Positions 43,236 through 56,110 of a DNA stretch of 64,000 bases are shown one piece after another. The translations under genes were made by a program, and so were the position numbers. The stretch comes from Cyclina sinensis (taxonomy: Eukaryota; Mollusca; Bivalvia; Venerida; Veneridae): assembly GCA_012932295.1 (NCBI GenBank), contig JAAONU010000017.1, positions 1,302,001-1,366,000 of the forward strand. Reading direction: 5' to 3'. The stretch's first letter is position 1, and the number at the start of each line of letters is the position of its first letter. The notes below the pieces were generated by a model, which saw only the letters and a list, made by a program, of their open reading frames with translations, was not told the DNA's origin and ran no database searches.

Positions 43236-44067
43236 CGAATGTAAAATGATAAGTTTAAACTAAACTTAACCTGTTCATAGCGAGTGGTTGAAAATGCCAC
43301 GTTAATAAACACACGAAATTTTAATATTACATGTATGTGTCCCCTGCACTGACACAGCTTTGTCAAAAATGTTCTGTAAGTTCAGTAAGCTCTCATTCAA
43401 CTACCAAGATTACTGAGCTTACGTTATTTCGCAGTTATGATAAATACCAAGCCTTTTATATAATCCAGGCCAGTACGATATCAAATGATGGGGAAAATGT
43501 TTCCTTTCTCAATCTATTATGTCCGCAGAAAGCAGAAACGTCGCGAAGCAGTGCATCTCTCTTAATTCATTGAAGATGCGTATTTAAGAAAATATCCGTC
43601 CATTAAACTATCATATTTCTTTATGTCTTTAAAGTAAAATGTTTATGAGAAAGAAATGAAAAACTAGGAATATTGTGAGCTCTATGCGTATTATTAGATT
43701 TTATCTGGTGGAAAAGTACAAATTAAGGCCATTTCAGCAACTCTGCGATTTTTTCTCTCTCATTTTGATGGGAGGCCTCAGGGACATACATTTCTTATTC
43801 TTAGTTTTGTCTCGTAACAATAGCCCCGTGACTTTAACTTTTTCCCGAGCTCATCTCATTTTGAGAATGAACAAATGTTAGCGCTGATGAACAGTGACTT
43901 GATCAAAAGTGCATACTCACCCGTTTAGCTGTACTGACTCAGAAATTGGCTTCAGAAAAGGGGTAAATATTTGTCACATTAATTTTTTTGGGAAAATAAG
44001 ACTGTGTAAGCATTCAAAACACGCAAATTTTGCTAAGTATAAACCTAATTCATTATGCTTGAAGAGT

Positions 44068-44152
44068 TGAACCGCTTTTATAGATCTGATATTTTTAGTT
44101 ATTCAACCTAAGGTGAACAAACATAAAATATCAGCATGTAAAATCGGTTCAC
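44068..44152. repeat. Imperfect 85-bp hairpin
   Basis: TGAACCGCTTTTATAGATCT then GATATTTT on the left pairs with AAAATATCAGCATGTAAAAT then CGGTTCA on the right with a few mismatches. No target duplication seen. Confidence 0.55.
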
Positions 44153-44699
44153 TTTCAAAGGTGAAATAGTGAGACTAGTGCCAAGTTGGGCACGAGAAAA
44201 AGTAAAATGGTGTGGCTGGATCTTAAGTTACTGTTCGCAATGTAAGACTGAATTTTATACAAAAACAGACAAAAGTCAAAATTACCTTTTGATAGATATA
44301 TTGTGCTATTCAAATGTATTTACATTTGTAATTTTACTTAAAATATGAAATAACAAAATATCGTCTTAGTTCTTGAAAGAAGACGATTCATACAAACGAA
44401 TTAAAACTGATAAGTTAGACTTAATACATAAGAAGTATATAAAGATCAATTTGTTCTACTAGAAAACAGTTTGGTGGTTTTGTCAGTGAAGACAATATTT
44501 CGGATAAAACATTAACTGTGCAATGAAAGAGGAAGGAAAGAAAAATATCGAAAAGAAAGACAGCCATTGAGGATTGATTTAATTACTTAATTAGTTTCTT
44601 AGTCAAAGCGATATCGGATGGACAGTTTACCTAACTGTCGTCCCAGGAAGGACCAGTAATCGACTTCCATTATCCGTAATAGACACTATCAACTTTCTC

Positions 44700-46530
44700 G
44701 CATAAATGAGAGGTCTAGGAAACGAGATGCAGGAAGAGAGAATAGAGGAAGACAAAGTAGAAAAAGGGTGGAGGGGAGACTACAGAGAAAGACAAAGGGT
44801 GGAGGAAGAATAGAGAGGAAAACAAAGTAGACAAAGGGTGGAAGGGAGAATAGAGAGGAAGACAAAGGTAGAAGAGAGAATAGAGAGGAATACAAAGTAG
44901 ACAAAGGGTGGAAGGGAGACTAGAGAAAGACAAAGTAGACAAAGGGTGGATGGGAGACTAGAGAGGAAGAAAAAGTAGACAAAGGGTGGAAGGGAGAATA
45001 GAGAGGAAGACAAAGGTAGAAGAGAGAAAAGAGGAAGACAAGTAGACAAAGGGTGGAAGGGGGAATAGAGAGGAAGACAAAGGTAGAAGAGAGAATAGAG
45101 AGGAATACAAAGTAGACAAAGGGTGGAAGGGAGACTAGAGAGGAAGACAAAATAGACAGAAGGTGGAAGGGAGACTAGAGAGGAAGACAAAGTAGACAAA
45201 GGGTGGAAGGGAGAATAGAGAGGAAGACAACGTAGACAAAGGGTGGAAGGGAGAATAGAGAGGAAGACAAAGGTAGAAGAGAGAATAGAGAGGAATACAA
45301 AGTAGACAACGGTTGGAAGGGAGAATAGAGAGGAAGACAAAGGTAGAAGGGAGAATAGAGGAAGACAAAGTAGACAAAGGGTGGAGGCGAGAATAGAGAG
45401 GAAGACAAAGGTAGTAGAGAGAATAGAGGAAGGCAAAGTAGACAAAGGGTGGATGGGAGACTAGAGAGGAAGACAAAGATAGAAGAAAGAATAGAGGAAG
45501 ACAAAGTAGACAAAGTGTGGAGGCGAGAATAGAGAGGAAAACAAAGGTAGAAGAGAGAATAGAGGAAGACAAAGTAGACAAAGTGTGGAGGCGAGAATAG
45601 AGAGGAAAACAAAGGTAGAAGAGAGAATAGAGGAAGACAAAGTAGACAAAGAGTGGAGAGGAGACTAGAGAGGAAGACAAACGGTGGAAGGGAGACTAGA
45701 GAGGAAGACAAAGGTAGAAAAGAGAATAGAGAGGTATACAAAGTAGACAAAGGGTGGAAGGGAGAATAGAGAGGAAGACAAAGGTAGAAGAGAGAATAGA
45801 GGAAGACAAAGTAGACAAATGGTGGAAGGGAGAATAGAGAGGAAGACAAAGGTAGAAGAGAGAATAGAGAGGAATACAAAGTAGACAAAGGGTGGAAGGG
45901 AGACTAGAGAAAGACAAAATAGACAAAGGGTGGATGGGAGACTAGAGAGGAAGAAAAAGTAGACAGAGGGTGGAAGGGAGAATAGAGAGGAAGACAAAGG
46001 TAGAAGAGAGAACAGAGGAAGACAAAGTAGACAAAGGGTGGAGGGGAGAATAGAGAGGAAGACAAAGGTAGAAGGGAGAATAGAGGAAGACAAAGTAGAC
46101 AAAGGGTGGAGGCGAGAATAGAGAGGAAGACAAAGGTAGAAGAGAGGATAGAGGAAGACAAAGTAGACAAAGGGTGGAGGGGGGAATAGAGAGGAAGACA
46201 AAAGTAGAAGAGAGAACAGAGGAAGACAAAGTAGACAAAGGGTGGAGGGGAGAATAGAGAGGAAGACAAAGGTAGAAGAAAGAATAGAGGAAGACAAAGT
46301 AGACAAAGTGTGGAGGCGAGAATAGAGAGGAAGACAAAGGTAGAAGAGAGAATAGAGGAAGACAAAGTAGACAAAGGGTGGAGAGGAGACTAGAGAGGAA
46401 GACAAACGGTGGAAGGGAGACTAGAGAGGAAGTCAAAGTAGACAAAGGATGGAAGAGAGAATAGAAAGAAATACAAGGGATGGGGAGTGAGAGAATAGAG
46501 AGGAAGGCAAAAGGTGGGAGAGAGAACAGT
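44700..46530. repeat. 1.8-kb polypurine (plus strand) composite minisatellite
   Basis: Alternating units of about 40 bp (GAGGAAGACAAAGTAGACAA then AGGGTGGAAGGGAGAATAGA) and about 30 bp (GAGGAAGACAAAGGTAGAAG then AGAGAATAGA), forming a composite of about 71 bp. The plus strand is almost entirely A and G. The minus strand, which is the RasGRF sense strand, is C/T-rich; its long frames (STLSSSLFSLLPL repeats, up to 246 codons) are low-complexity artefacts in several frames at once. Confidence 0.95.
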
Positions 46531-46955
46531 ACTAAGAACAAGAAAAGTGATAAGCAAATAGAGGTGTGTATTTGTTTTAACTGATTTACTGTGTTTTCAC
46601 AAATATACAAATGAATTATATAAAAAGTAACTAGGATTTTCAAAATGTTTGTTATCTATACACCAATGAATAAACCACTAAAAGAAGAAAAGACACAAAA
46701 TGTCAGAAAAAGAAACAGGTACAGAAAAGTTGAGTGAGAAAGGAACGAGTAATTAGAAAAGAATTACAAAAAAAATCGAAATTAAAACTAAAAAAAAACA
46801 TCTTTTTACACAGTATTATAAATGATCACACTGTACATAACTACATATATGAAGACTCTATGAGAAAGTGCGTATGTTAAAGAGTGATTACATTCACTAT
46901 TAAGTGTGCAAAGTGCATGACAGACAGAGTAAGTGTCAGGCAAACCAAACATTAC

Positions 46956-46982
46956 CTCAACCTTGAAGTTATTCCATGTCAT
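46956..46982 (-). CDS. Candidate 27-bp micro-exon of RasGRF (speculative)
   Basis: Nine codons, MTWNNFKVE, preceded by a polypyrimidine tract and acceptor (ACTTTTTTCAG) and followed by a GTAATG donor. It ends on a whole codon and so is phase compatible with exon A, and the ATG could also serve as an alternative start. A match this short can arise by chance in 25 kb, and I recall no RasGRF with this sequence. Confidence 0.2.
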
Positions 46983-49900
46983 CTGAAAAAAGTGTTTTGT
47001 ACATTAATCAAAGCACTGAAAGTATTTTTTTATAATCAAAGCACTGAACGCATTTTTGAACTTAGAGAAATTAATGTGTTTTTACTCACAAGTCAAAGCA
47101 AGTAATGTGTTTTGATACTTTTCCAACAAACTAATACCCAGTCAAACAGAACCTACAACTATACGCTGTTATTTTGTGATAATTTAAAGTTTTATGTATT
47201 TGTTTCCACTTTCTTTTTCTGGTAATAAAATATATTTCAACCTAAGCAAAAACATAACGAAATCATAAACTTTAAAAAAAATGCTTACGATCAATGACGT
47301 TGATTTATCGATGTTTTGTATGTTTCGTTTATTTAGACAGTCCCTATAAAAATCCTCTCCGAACCAATACAACCAAGCAAATTTATTTTCTATTCCACGG
47401 GAGCAAATAAAGAAAGCGTTTGGGATCAGTAAAGACCTTTGTCTCTATGGATATTTGCTAAACAGGCAATCACTTTAAGTAGCCAGAGTAAGCATGAAAG
47501 ACTAGACAGAAGTTACGGACATAAAAGTTGTCCCAAGGAGATGATAAAGAAGAAACTACTTGCCAAATAAACTGTCTTAATGGTAATCAAATGAGAACTT
47601 TATAATGATTGTTTGACTTATCTAGGAAAAGAAATGACATTATAATTGATTTTATGATCTTGTCAGAAAATGTCTCTGTTGTCCAACATTTTTTAGATAT
47701 TTTATCCAAGAGTCACCGGAAGTGAAAATATGTCATAAAGAGCTGTATTAATTGTTACCAAGCTATATTAGGGAATTTTTCAAATTTAAAAAAAAAGAAA
47801 TCTGAAAATAACGTCAAACCGAATAAGAAAGTAACCTTGTCTATGACAAACAGCAACGTTTTTTGATATTTAAAAACAATTATTTTCTTTTTTCACGACA
47901 TCAGCAACATTGAAAACAAAAAGAAAAAAGTACTAATAGAGTTACCAGCTGATTTTCTTTGATAGGATGATTTATTCGTTTTAAATATACATGTACATTT
48001 TTTACGTGAAAATAATCGTTCATCAATCGAATTTCTTTTAATCTCAGACTTCTGTTTACAGAAGGTTTGTCAAAAATATGCAACAATTACATAATAGTAA
48101 CAATGATGATAATAAAAATAAAAAAACAATAATTATAATAATATAAAGAGAAATATAATGTGTTATTTTTTTTTAAAAAACTCTCACAATTCTGAAATTT
48201 TCAAATACTGACAGATAACAAAATCTGATTAAATAATGTGGAAAAGTATTTTAAACTACTAAATTTCAAATTATTATCTCAGATGTCAAAGATGGTTATG
48301 GCATAAAGTGTATTATCGACAACCATTTGTGCTAAATTCATTATATAAATGCATAAAAGTAAAAAAAGGAAATTTTGTTTTTAATTCTCAAAATAGAAAT
48401 AAATGTACTCCTCTATTGCATGGATAGCGCAAGATCAAAGAACTACCAAGCGACATTTAGGTGTGCAGAGTGTTTCTATTTATTTATGTAAACAAGAGAA
48501 ATAAAATTCTGATCTAAAAATATGTTGAGGAAAATATTTGTAACAACCCTTGCCGACCGGAAGTTATCGCGAAATTTGATGATTGTCTTTCAAACGTTTG
48601 TTTGCATAACACCGTGTTTCCAAGTTTATAGTATTACCTATATGCACCATATAATTTGAAGTGGCTTAACAGAACTGATGTCCCTATCATTCTATATCTA
48701 AATCGACAGAGAAGCCATATTCGATTACATGCCAGCGACATTCTTCAAGAAATCTCGTGAAATTCGTGTTATATAAAGTGTTCTAAACAAAAAGAAACGA
48801 ATTGTATCAAATTAATATAAGATGGTGTGCAAAAGTTTAGATACGACCTCTTGATAGGTTGAAGCTAGCTCAGTAAATACCAGTTTTTGGAAAGAAAACA
48901 AATATGAAAAATATTATATATCTGAATACATTTATTTGATGACTGCAAAATCAGACGTCGCACACAGAAGTAGTGCTGCAGAGTGGTGAGCAAATAACAG
49001 AGAACCTTTATTTTAGCAGGAAATAAACAAAGGTCGTAAATTTACGTCAAATTATTGCTTAAGCAAGTTTTAATTATTTTGGGAAACATTCGCTTCCTCT
49101 CGCGGCTTCTTAAGTTAAGGAGCCAATATTGATATTTCTCTTGGAAGGTCTCTTATACGGCGTGAAATGATAGCAAAGCGCCCTCTAGCAGACGTGTTTA
49201 ATAACGAGTTGGGATTAAAAACACGGAGACAAAATCCGTTATTTGAGACACATGCACACTTAATTGTGATGTATGAGGTTGTTTTAAGTTTGTTTTAATG
49301 GAAGAAAAGTAACATTACACGATTTTATCGGTTTTGCAAGGCAAGGACATTGCAGTTTATGGTTACTAGTTCAAACATATCGGCTGATGACGCAAACTGG
49401 TAGGAAAAGCGATATGTCATCTACCTTGCAATAAAAACTTGTCTTACACACAAATCTAGATTGAATGACGACAGTGTAAACTAATATTCCGGTGAAATAC
49501 AAGAAAACAGTATGTTTCAACGACAATAAAAACATTCTCAATAATAATACGTTATGAAAAGACATTTATTACTTTAAGGGTTCGCCAGAATGAAGAAATC
49601 TATTTATATAAAGCAGATACCCGGTATTGTCATTTTAAAAGTTATAGTATATGAATATTGGTACACTGAGGGTGCTGATGTGACGATTTTGTAGAAAGTG
49701 CTTGGCAAATTACAGCTATATACAACTTGATCATCACTGCTCACAATATGCATTTGTATTTCACTCTTGTAAATTGTTCTGTAAAATTTAGTCTTCAAAA
49801 ACACCATACTTGTTTTATTTTAAGCACGGCTCTGTGTGGTATAAAACCTTGGTACCAGGAAACTCGGATTCTCAAAAGTTTTTTTTTCGCCAAAAATTTG

Positions 49901-52549
49901 ACCTAAGCTCGTGTTTTTACATATATTTTGACATTCGACAGTAAACAAGAACATATTATTTTGATCTACTGAAATTCATTTCTTAAGTTAAGAAGTCAAG
50001 TTTCGCAAACACAAAAAATGGCTGTAAATTGAGACCACGATGAACACAAATGGAAACAGTCTCTGGTTCTTTAGAGATTGAAAAACAGAATTTGTGTCAG
50101 AGATAGCGGTTTCAAGTTTCAAATCCTTCATAAATATTTCTAAAATATTTATGATTCCAATAAATGACATTCAAAGCAATTTTCCTGATAGTCATAAAAT
50201 TCTTTGAATTTGAAGAGTGATGTAAAGATATTAAAAAAACATGATACTTCTGTTCAACTCTCTTTGAGAATTATCAACACTTTTCCTCATTTCAAGAGAG
50301 AAAGGTCAGAACAAAAATACTTAAGCAAAAATAACTTTTTCTTTACTTTAAATTAATTTCCTGGAATAATCTTCTGAAAAGAATATTTTTAACCAATGAA
50401 ATTCTTTCTTTGTGTTTTAGAATATGAAAGGATTTTATCTGTTATGAGTTTGCAATGAGAATCCATGTATTTAAATACATGTTTACGAATAAATTGTAAA
50501 AGATGAATGAATGAATAGTTAGCTGCGTGTCAATTAAGTAAAAGTATAGGGGACATCTTTAAAAAAAAAACTCCCACGGATCCAGCACATGTAATATGTT
50601 ATAGAAATAGGACTTTAGCTTATGTTTGTACAAGCGGAAGTCAGTCTGTAGGTAAAAATGTCACAGAGTCGCTCAGAATCTACATAAAATCCAGCAGCAT
50701 AACTTGGCCTCCCTTCTAACATCATGCTTCACCTTTGAAAAAAGGGATCCTAAAGGGGTAAATATAATTTATAAACGTCTTAAGATATTTTTCCTACATA
50801 AACAGAAAAACTACCATGACAATATCTCTGTCACCAAGACATTGCAAAATTTCCACACAACATTTTCTGAATCAGTTATTGTTATACTTTTTTTCTCACT
50901 TTTAGGATAACGGCATTCTAAGTAACAATTTACATAGCGCTATTTATTACTGTAGTTATGTTAAAAACGCATAAGTTTGAAGTAGAAACATACAGGACCA
51001 AATAAAGGTAAACCTCAATTTATCTTATACACCAGTTTCCCCGGTTAACACAGTTGATAAGACTGAGGGAAAAACTGTATTATTGACCAAAGCTTTTTTA
51101 TTGTCTGCATCAAAATCCGAATAATTGAGTGTTTGTACATTCAGGCGACATTATTATATAGATCGACCAGAAAGCACCGGTAATGGAAATTACAAACGTG
51201 TCATACTGGGTAGTGGAGGTAATTATTACGCTATTTTCGCAATCATGGTTCTGTATTGATTCCCGTCACAGAAAGGAAAAGACAGCGGGAACCATCGAGC
51301 TGTTTTCCCTGAAAGCTGGCGGAATATAATAATGGACGCCTCTCTTATATTTATGGGCACAAAAGGTGATTATTTTTGTGCACGTATTCTCTCAGATTTG
51401 AAGAAAGCCATGCTCAGCAGTATTCAGCTTTTTGTGTGGTCGTTGCAAAAACTAGCGGCAAAACTTTGAAAACGGCGGCTCATTGCAGAGAGACATGTAA
51501 TCGTAAAGGCTATTTCCAGTTTACACTTAAAAAGCTGCAGATGCGAATAATTAGTGGTCACATTGTTTACGACAAGAAAGAAAATATGATCTGCTAACAA
51601 CAACAAATTTAATTGTAATGTGCTTGGTTTACTTTCTATCAAAATGCTAAGGATTTTTTTTATATTTTTGTTGTTTTTCTTTTTTCTCCGAAGTCCTTTC
51701 TGTTCTCTCTTTTTTTCAAAGTAACCCCGCGACAAAGAAATCATCACGGAACTATTAGTAATCGTTAAGTTTGTGGCGAAGCGTGAAGGAGATAACATGA
51801 CAAATGGCAATGTATTGAAATAGCATGTTATTAGTGTGTATAAACCATGTGGTCTTTGTCATCATTTTCGGGTATTTGGAGAAAAAATCAATTGTAAGCA
51901 AAGAGCTCGATTCGAAATTTCAAAAAATTATTTTTTAGTAGAACTATTGACTAACTATAGTGCATGCTAAGCGAAAAGAGAATGTCAACATTTTATGTCG
52001 CAGTATCGAGCGCTCTGTTAAAAGATTTCTTTTTTGCGTTTCCTGAAAACGACATCACACGTCTCGTGGGTTATATACATTCCTCGATCGGGGTAAACCG
52101 TGTGGCTAAAGTCTTTTTCTTAAAATAAAATACGAACCAAAACTAACTGCAAGATAAGCAATGTATCTCAAAACCTACACAGGTTATATGTTTCTAGAGC
52201 CGTTTATTCATTCATAAGTACCATACAATCCAGTCATGCCATTATTAAGAGTTAGCACACCATTCAATATCATTTAATTATATACATTATTGGCTAGAAT
52301 AAATTACAGCTGCGTTGCCTGGCTGCCTGGAAGACAGCTAAAGTCAAAGAGTATTATCAATTTCGTGACCAGATTAAACCGGTTTGGTTTGTATCATGGG
52401 TATTGGGTAAAATGCATGGGCGTTCACCTGAGAATAATCGCCTGACTACTATGACTACGACTTTGATATCACCTACCTTACTCTAAATTTTACTTATTCT
52501 ATACTAATTATGAAACATGTTCTAGCAACTTTGATTAGCTCCTCTGAAC

Positions 52550-52690
52550 GACTGTTTCCAGTGTTCAGACTAGTAGGCCAACTCGCACCGAATCTGTGAA
52601 ATGCGGAGTCACTAGAACCTGGCAGAAATCAAACTAGATACCTCTGTATCGAAAGTCTAGCGTTTTATTCTTCGAGCATTGCTCCTCAAT
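52550..52690 (-). mobile_element. Possible decayed tRNA-like SINE
   Basis: On the minus strand AGCAATGCTCGAAGAATAAA, CGCTAGACTTTCGATACAGA and GTATCTAGTTTGATTTCTGC look like an anticodon arm and a worn B box. No tail or second copy found. Confidence 0.35.
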
Positions 52691-54999
52691 CTTTGTTTTT
52701 TTCTCTACAATATTTCTGTTTCACTCAGTATGCATGGAGAGTACACAGACGTGAGGTATACAATATATGTAAAAAAGAAATGGCAAAGGACAACCCTAAC
52801 TCATGTACATACATTTGTGTATCTCTAAAAAAAATTTTGACGCCGAACTTTGTTGTTACCTCTGTGAAGGAAATTAGCCATCGTTAATTGTACCGTAAGA
52901 ACGGTGTTGCATGAAAAAGGGCACTCGGACATGAATTTTGAAAATTTACGTCTTTACCTTTGTTGAACGAACAAGGATTATTGTCTGAAAGTTTTATGTT
53001 CCTGCATAGAACAGATATGATAAACCATCATGTTAAAGAGGAACATGACGCAAAAACGAATGAATCGCACGTTTCAGTATCAACATTTTTTATTCCGAGC
53101 ACTAAATTCTGGCACTGTCAGCGTTGCAGATGTTTTTCGCTGTCTTTGATCGCATTAATTCCCAATAAAGATGCTCCGTTTCTTGGATTTTGAACAAATC
53201 AAGTTATAGAACTAATTCTATTGTCTTAGGAATACTGCGATAGATTTTCCTGTTCCAGCGTTATTTATGACCAATCCTAGGTTGTTTAATGTTCCATAGA
53301 CAGACACATTACTTTTTACTTCTCTCGAAGAAAAAAGACGTCGCAAAAGATATTGTGCTTGTCTACATTTTTTTCTGACGGATTTCGACTCAGATTTTGA
53401 TGTTTCCTGGCCTTTAAATTATAGAACACAACATTCAAACTGTCGGGAAAACCCAGTGACGTCAGCCGACATGTAGAAAAATTAAAATTAAATTCAAAAT
53501 GTCGTTTGTTTTATAGACAACCATTTTCATCGATAGAAAAAAATGAAAATTTTTGAAAACATTGTACATGTAGAAAGATGTATAAGATGATTAAAACATT
53601 GAAAAGAGCAAATTCCAAAAACTCTGTCGAAACACAAGAAAAAATGTCTTTTAAACCTTCTTTAATCATCTCGTCTTGTGGCACTTTTACCGAAGCAGAT
53701 AATCTGTAACTTACTTTATTAGTAAGATTTTTGAAAAAAGTACCAAAACATTTATGATGCAATGGGTGCCTGAAATTAAGTATTGATTTCAAATGGAATA
53801 AATAAATGAATAAAAAGCTGAGATAATATTTAAAATTTCAGTGACTTCAAGACTTAGCCCAAGACCAAAGCATGTAATTTATTTTTGCAATTTGTCAATC
53901 ATTTAGTATTACCACGTTCCCGTATCTACTGGGTCTAATTAGACATTTAGATGGTCTTCCTACAAGTAAGCAAGACATTGTCTACACCTCAACGCCTGGT
54001 GCTGTTAAAATCCATAATGTGAATGTGTATATACTGCTTTCTAGCATTTCAAATTCGAAAATTAAAAATCAAGTCTAAGTTATTTAAAAGAACACAGAAA
54101 GACTTTATTTTCTACTGGTTATTATACCAGACAGTCACTGTGAGCAGATTACATGAACGGTCTTACGTCACCTTTCCAAATTACTTTCAGGAATTCAGAT
54201 AATTTTGCTGCAAAAGTCCTCCGGTACATTATATCTGGAAATATTTACAGGCAGAGTAATTTTCTAGACTTCTATGGAGTACAAGATGGCACATAACGAT
54301 ATGAAAATACGTAATCCTTAATCTGTCCAGAGTAGTATTAAAGATTTAATGTTTTTAGTGGAAAAATAAAAGTACACGTATAGCCAGTAAATGTGGAAAC
54401 TATTTTTATATCGTGAACAATCTGTAAAATTTTCATGTTTCCAAATAATCTCAGTCACTGTATAAAAGGCAAATTTTAAACCAATGATATAAAAATATTG
54501 CGTTTATATCGTTAAGTTGAGATATCTTCTTAAAGGCTAACACCAAATACAACATACCAATATACGTTTATATCTAGAATGAGGACTAAAACAGAAATAT
54601 TACTTTACTGACCTTCAAAACTGCAAAAAAATTCAGAGTCACAAGCATTTCGTTAACAATAAAATTGTTTGTTTGTGTGGCTGCTTTTGCAAAAAGTTCC
54701 ATGTGCTTTAAAATTTGGTCAAATTCTGCAAGGCACGTGATTAATGTTGACAAAATTACTAAACTGAACCAAACAGGACACCATACTTACAGCACGGAAA
54801 TTACAATAGCAGCTGCATAAAATATTCATGACATGCTCCATTGTCATAAAGAAACGTATTGTTTAATACCAGCCAGGGCCCAGGCAATATACAGACCGTT
54901 CAATTTGAACGTTTAGTAAATAGTTTTAGTTGGCATATCGATTTTGTAGCACAGCATTTATTTTAAGTGCAAGTTTAACTCTTTTTACAACGAGGTTCA

Positions 55000-55295
55000 G
55001 TATCATCTAACGGGTTTTAACATCAATCCGCACGCTCATGAGACCTAACGGGTTTCAACATTAAAACACATACTTATGAAGACTGTAAAAATGCCATATG
55101 TATATTTTTTTACTGTAAGATAGGAAAAACACAACAAGGTCAGAATAACCGAAGAACCGAACAGGACACCATACCATATGAGACCTAACGGGTTTTAACA
55201 TTAAAACACACATTTATAATGACTGTAATTTGGAACAAAAATGCCATATATATATTTTACTGTAAGATAGGAAAGACACAAGAAGGCCAGAATAA
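55000..55295. repeat. Roughly 150-bp direct duplication, 'gacctaacggg' unit
   Basis: GAGACCTAACGGGTTTCAAC near 55040 and GAGACCTAACGGGTTTTAAC near 55190 head two copies, each running through ATTAAAACACA, ATGCCATAT and TACTGTAAGATAGGAAA. A partial third start is at about 55004. GAACCGAACAGGACACCATA between them also occurs, with one change, near 54765. Confidence 0.8.
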
Positions 55296-55639
55296 TCCTA
55301 GCTCGCCTGAATTTCTATGTTAGAATATGATACCCTGGGTATGACTGATGACGACCTTTTGGGCATAATTTTAGTAGCCTTTGAAAAGGAAAGATTTGGA
55401 GATGTAACACACCAAATATTTAAAGATTTTGGACTTTTGATTTCAGTCAGGCAGTTTAGCCTACTTACCTCTATTAAAAACACGTAATCCATAGCCAGGT
55501 AGGTCAGGCAAAAAATTGCAGCAATGGAATAATTTTAGTATGCTTTGTAAAAGATAACTAGACATTGTTACTTGTCAAATATGAATGCTCTTTGCTTTTT
55601 ATATCCAGTTTTTTTCTCTTCATAACTATTTCAAAACAA

Positions 55640-56110
55640 ACTTAATCCATGTGGGCGGAGCTAAAATGACCTAAGGGACAGAAATTTTGCAACTTTTGTA
55701 AAGGTATACAAGAAAGTGCGATATGCCAAATACGAAAGTTTCAGACAAGAAGATATTTTAGGATTGCCGTATGATCACTGTTATATGAAATGCATGATTG
55801 CTTGGGCCCGGCCAGTTATAACCTCAAAGTCATCACTTTAGCAAAATTGGCTGAGGTCAAGTAGGAAATGCTACAATGCCAAATATCTCTTTTTCCATGC
55901 AAGTCTTATAGCCCCTTACTCGTGACGACCAGAAAAATTTTGTCAAATATGGTGGAGACTATAGCCAAAACAATCGAGCAAGATGTGCTTAAGGGTTTAG
56001 GAGAAAATGTCATTTAGATCAACTGTTGACGACAGATGGAGGGACAGACGGACAGACGGACAGACAGACCATCTGTCTAAAAAGCCCATCCTGATAACGA
56101 AAGCGGAGGA
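55640..56110. repeat. Bivalve-type interspersed repeat with (ACGG)/(ACAG) tail
   Basis: GTGGGCGGAGCTAAAATGAC, GCCAAATACGAAAGTTTCAG and GACAAGAAGATATTTTAGG form one module. A second contains TTTTGTCAAATATGGTGGAG, ends in GGACAGACGGACAGACGGAC and CATCCTGATAACGAAAGCGG. These modules are familiar from bivalve genomes; boundaries are approximate. Confidence 0.55.

Noticed and set aside
43064..43366. 100-codon minus-strand frame (RRETSTRPESEDWRILPLMG)
   Set aside because: It lies across a tRNA-derived SINE read on its reverse strand.
44689..46643. Several overlapping minus-strand frames of up to 246 codons rich in S, L, P and F
   Set aside because: They run in more than one frame over the same polypurine minisatellite and have no start context, splice logic or complex sequence.
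53511..53792. 93-codon minus-strand frame with a somewhat protein-like stretch
   Set aside because: No recognisable family and no splice signals linking it in phase to exon A.
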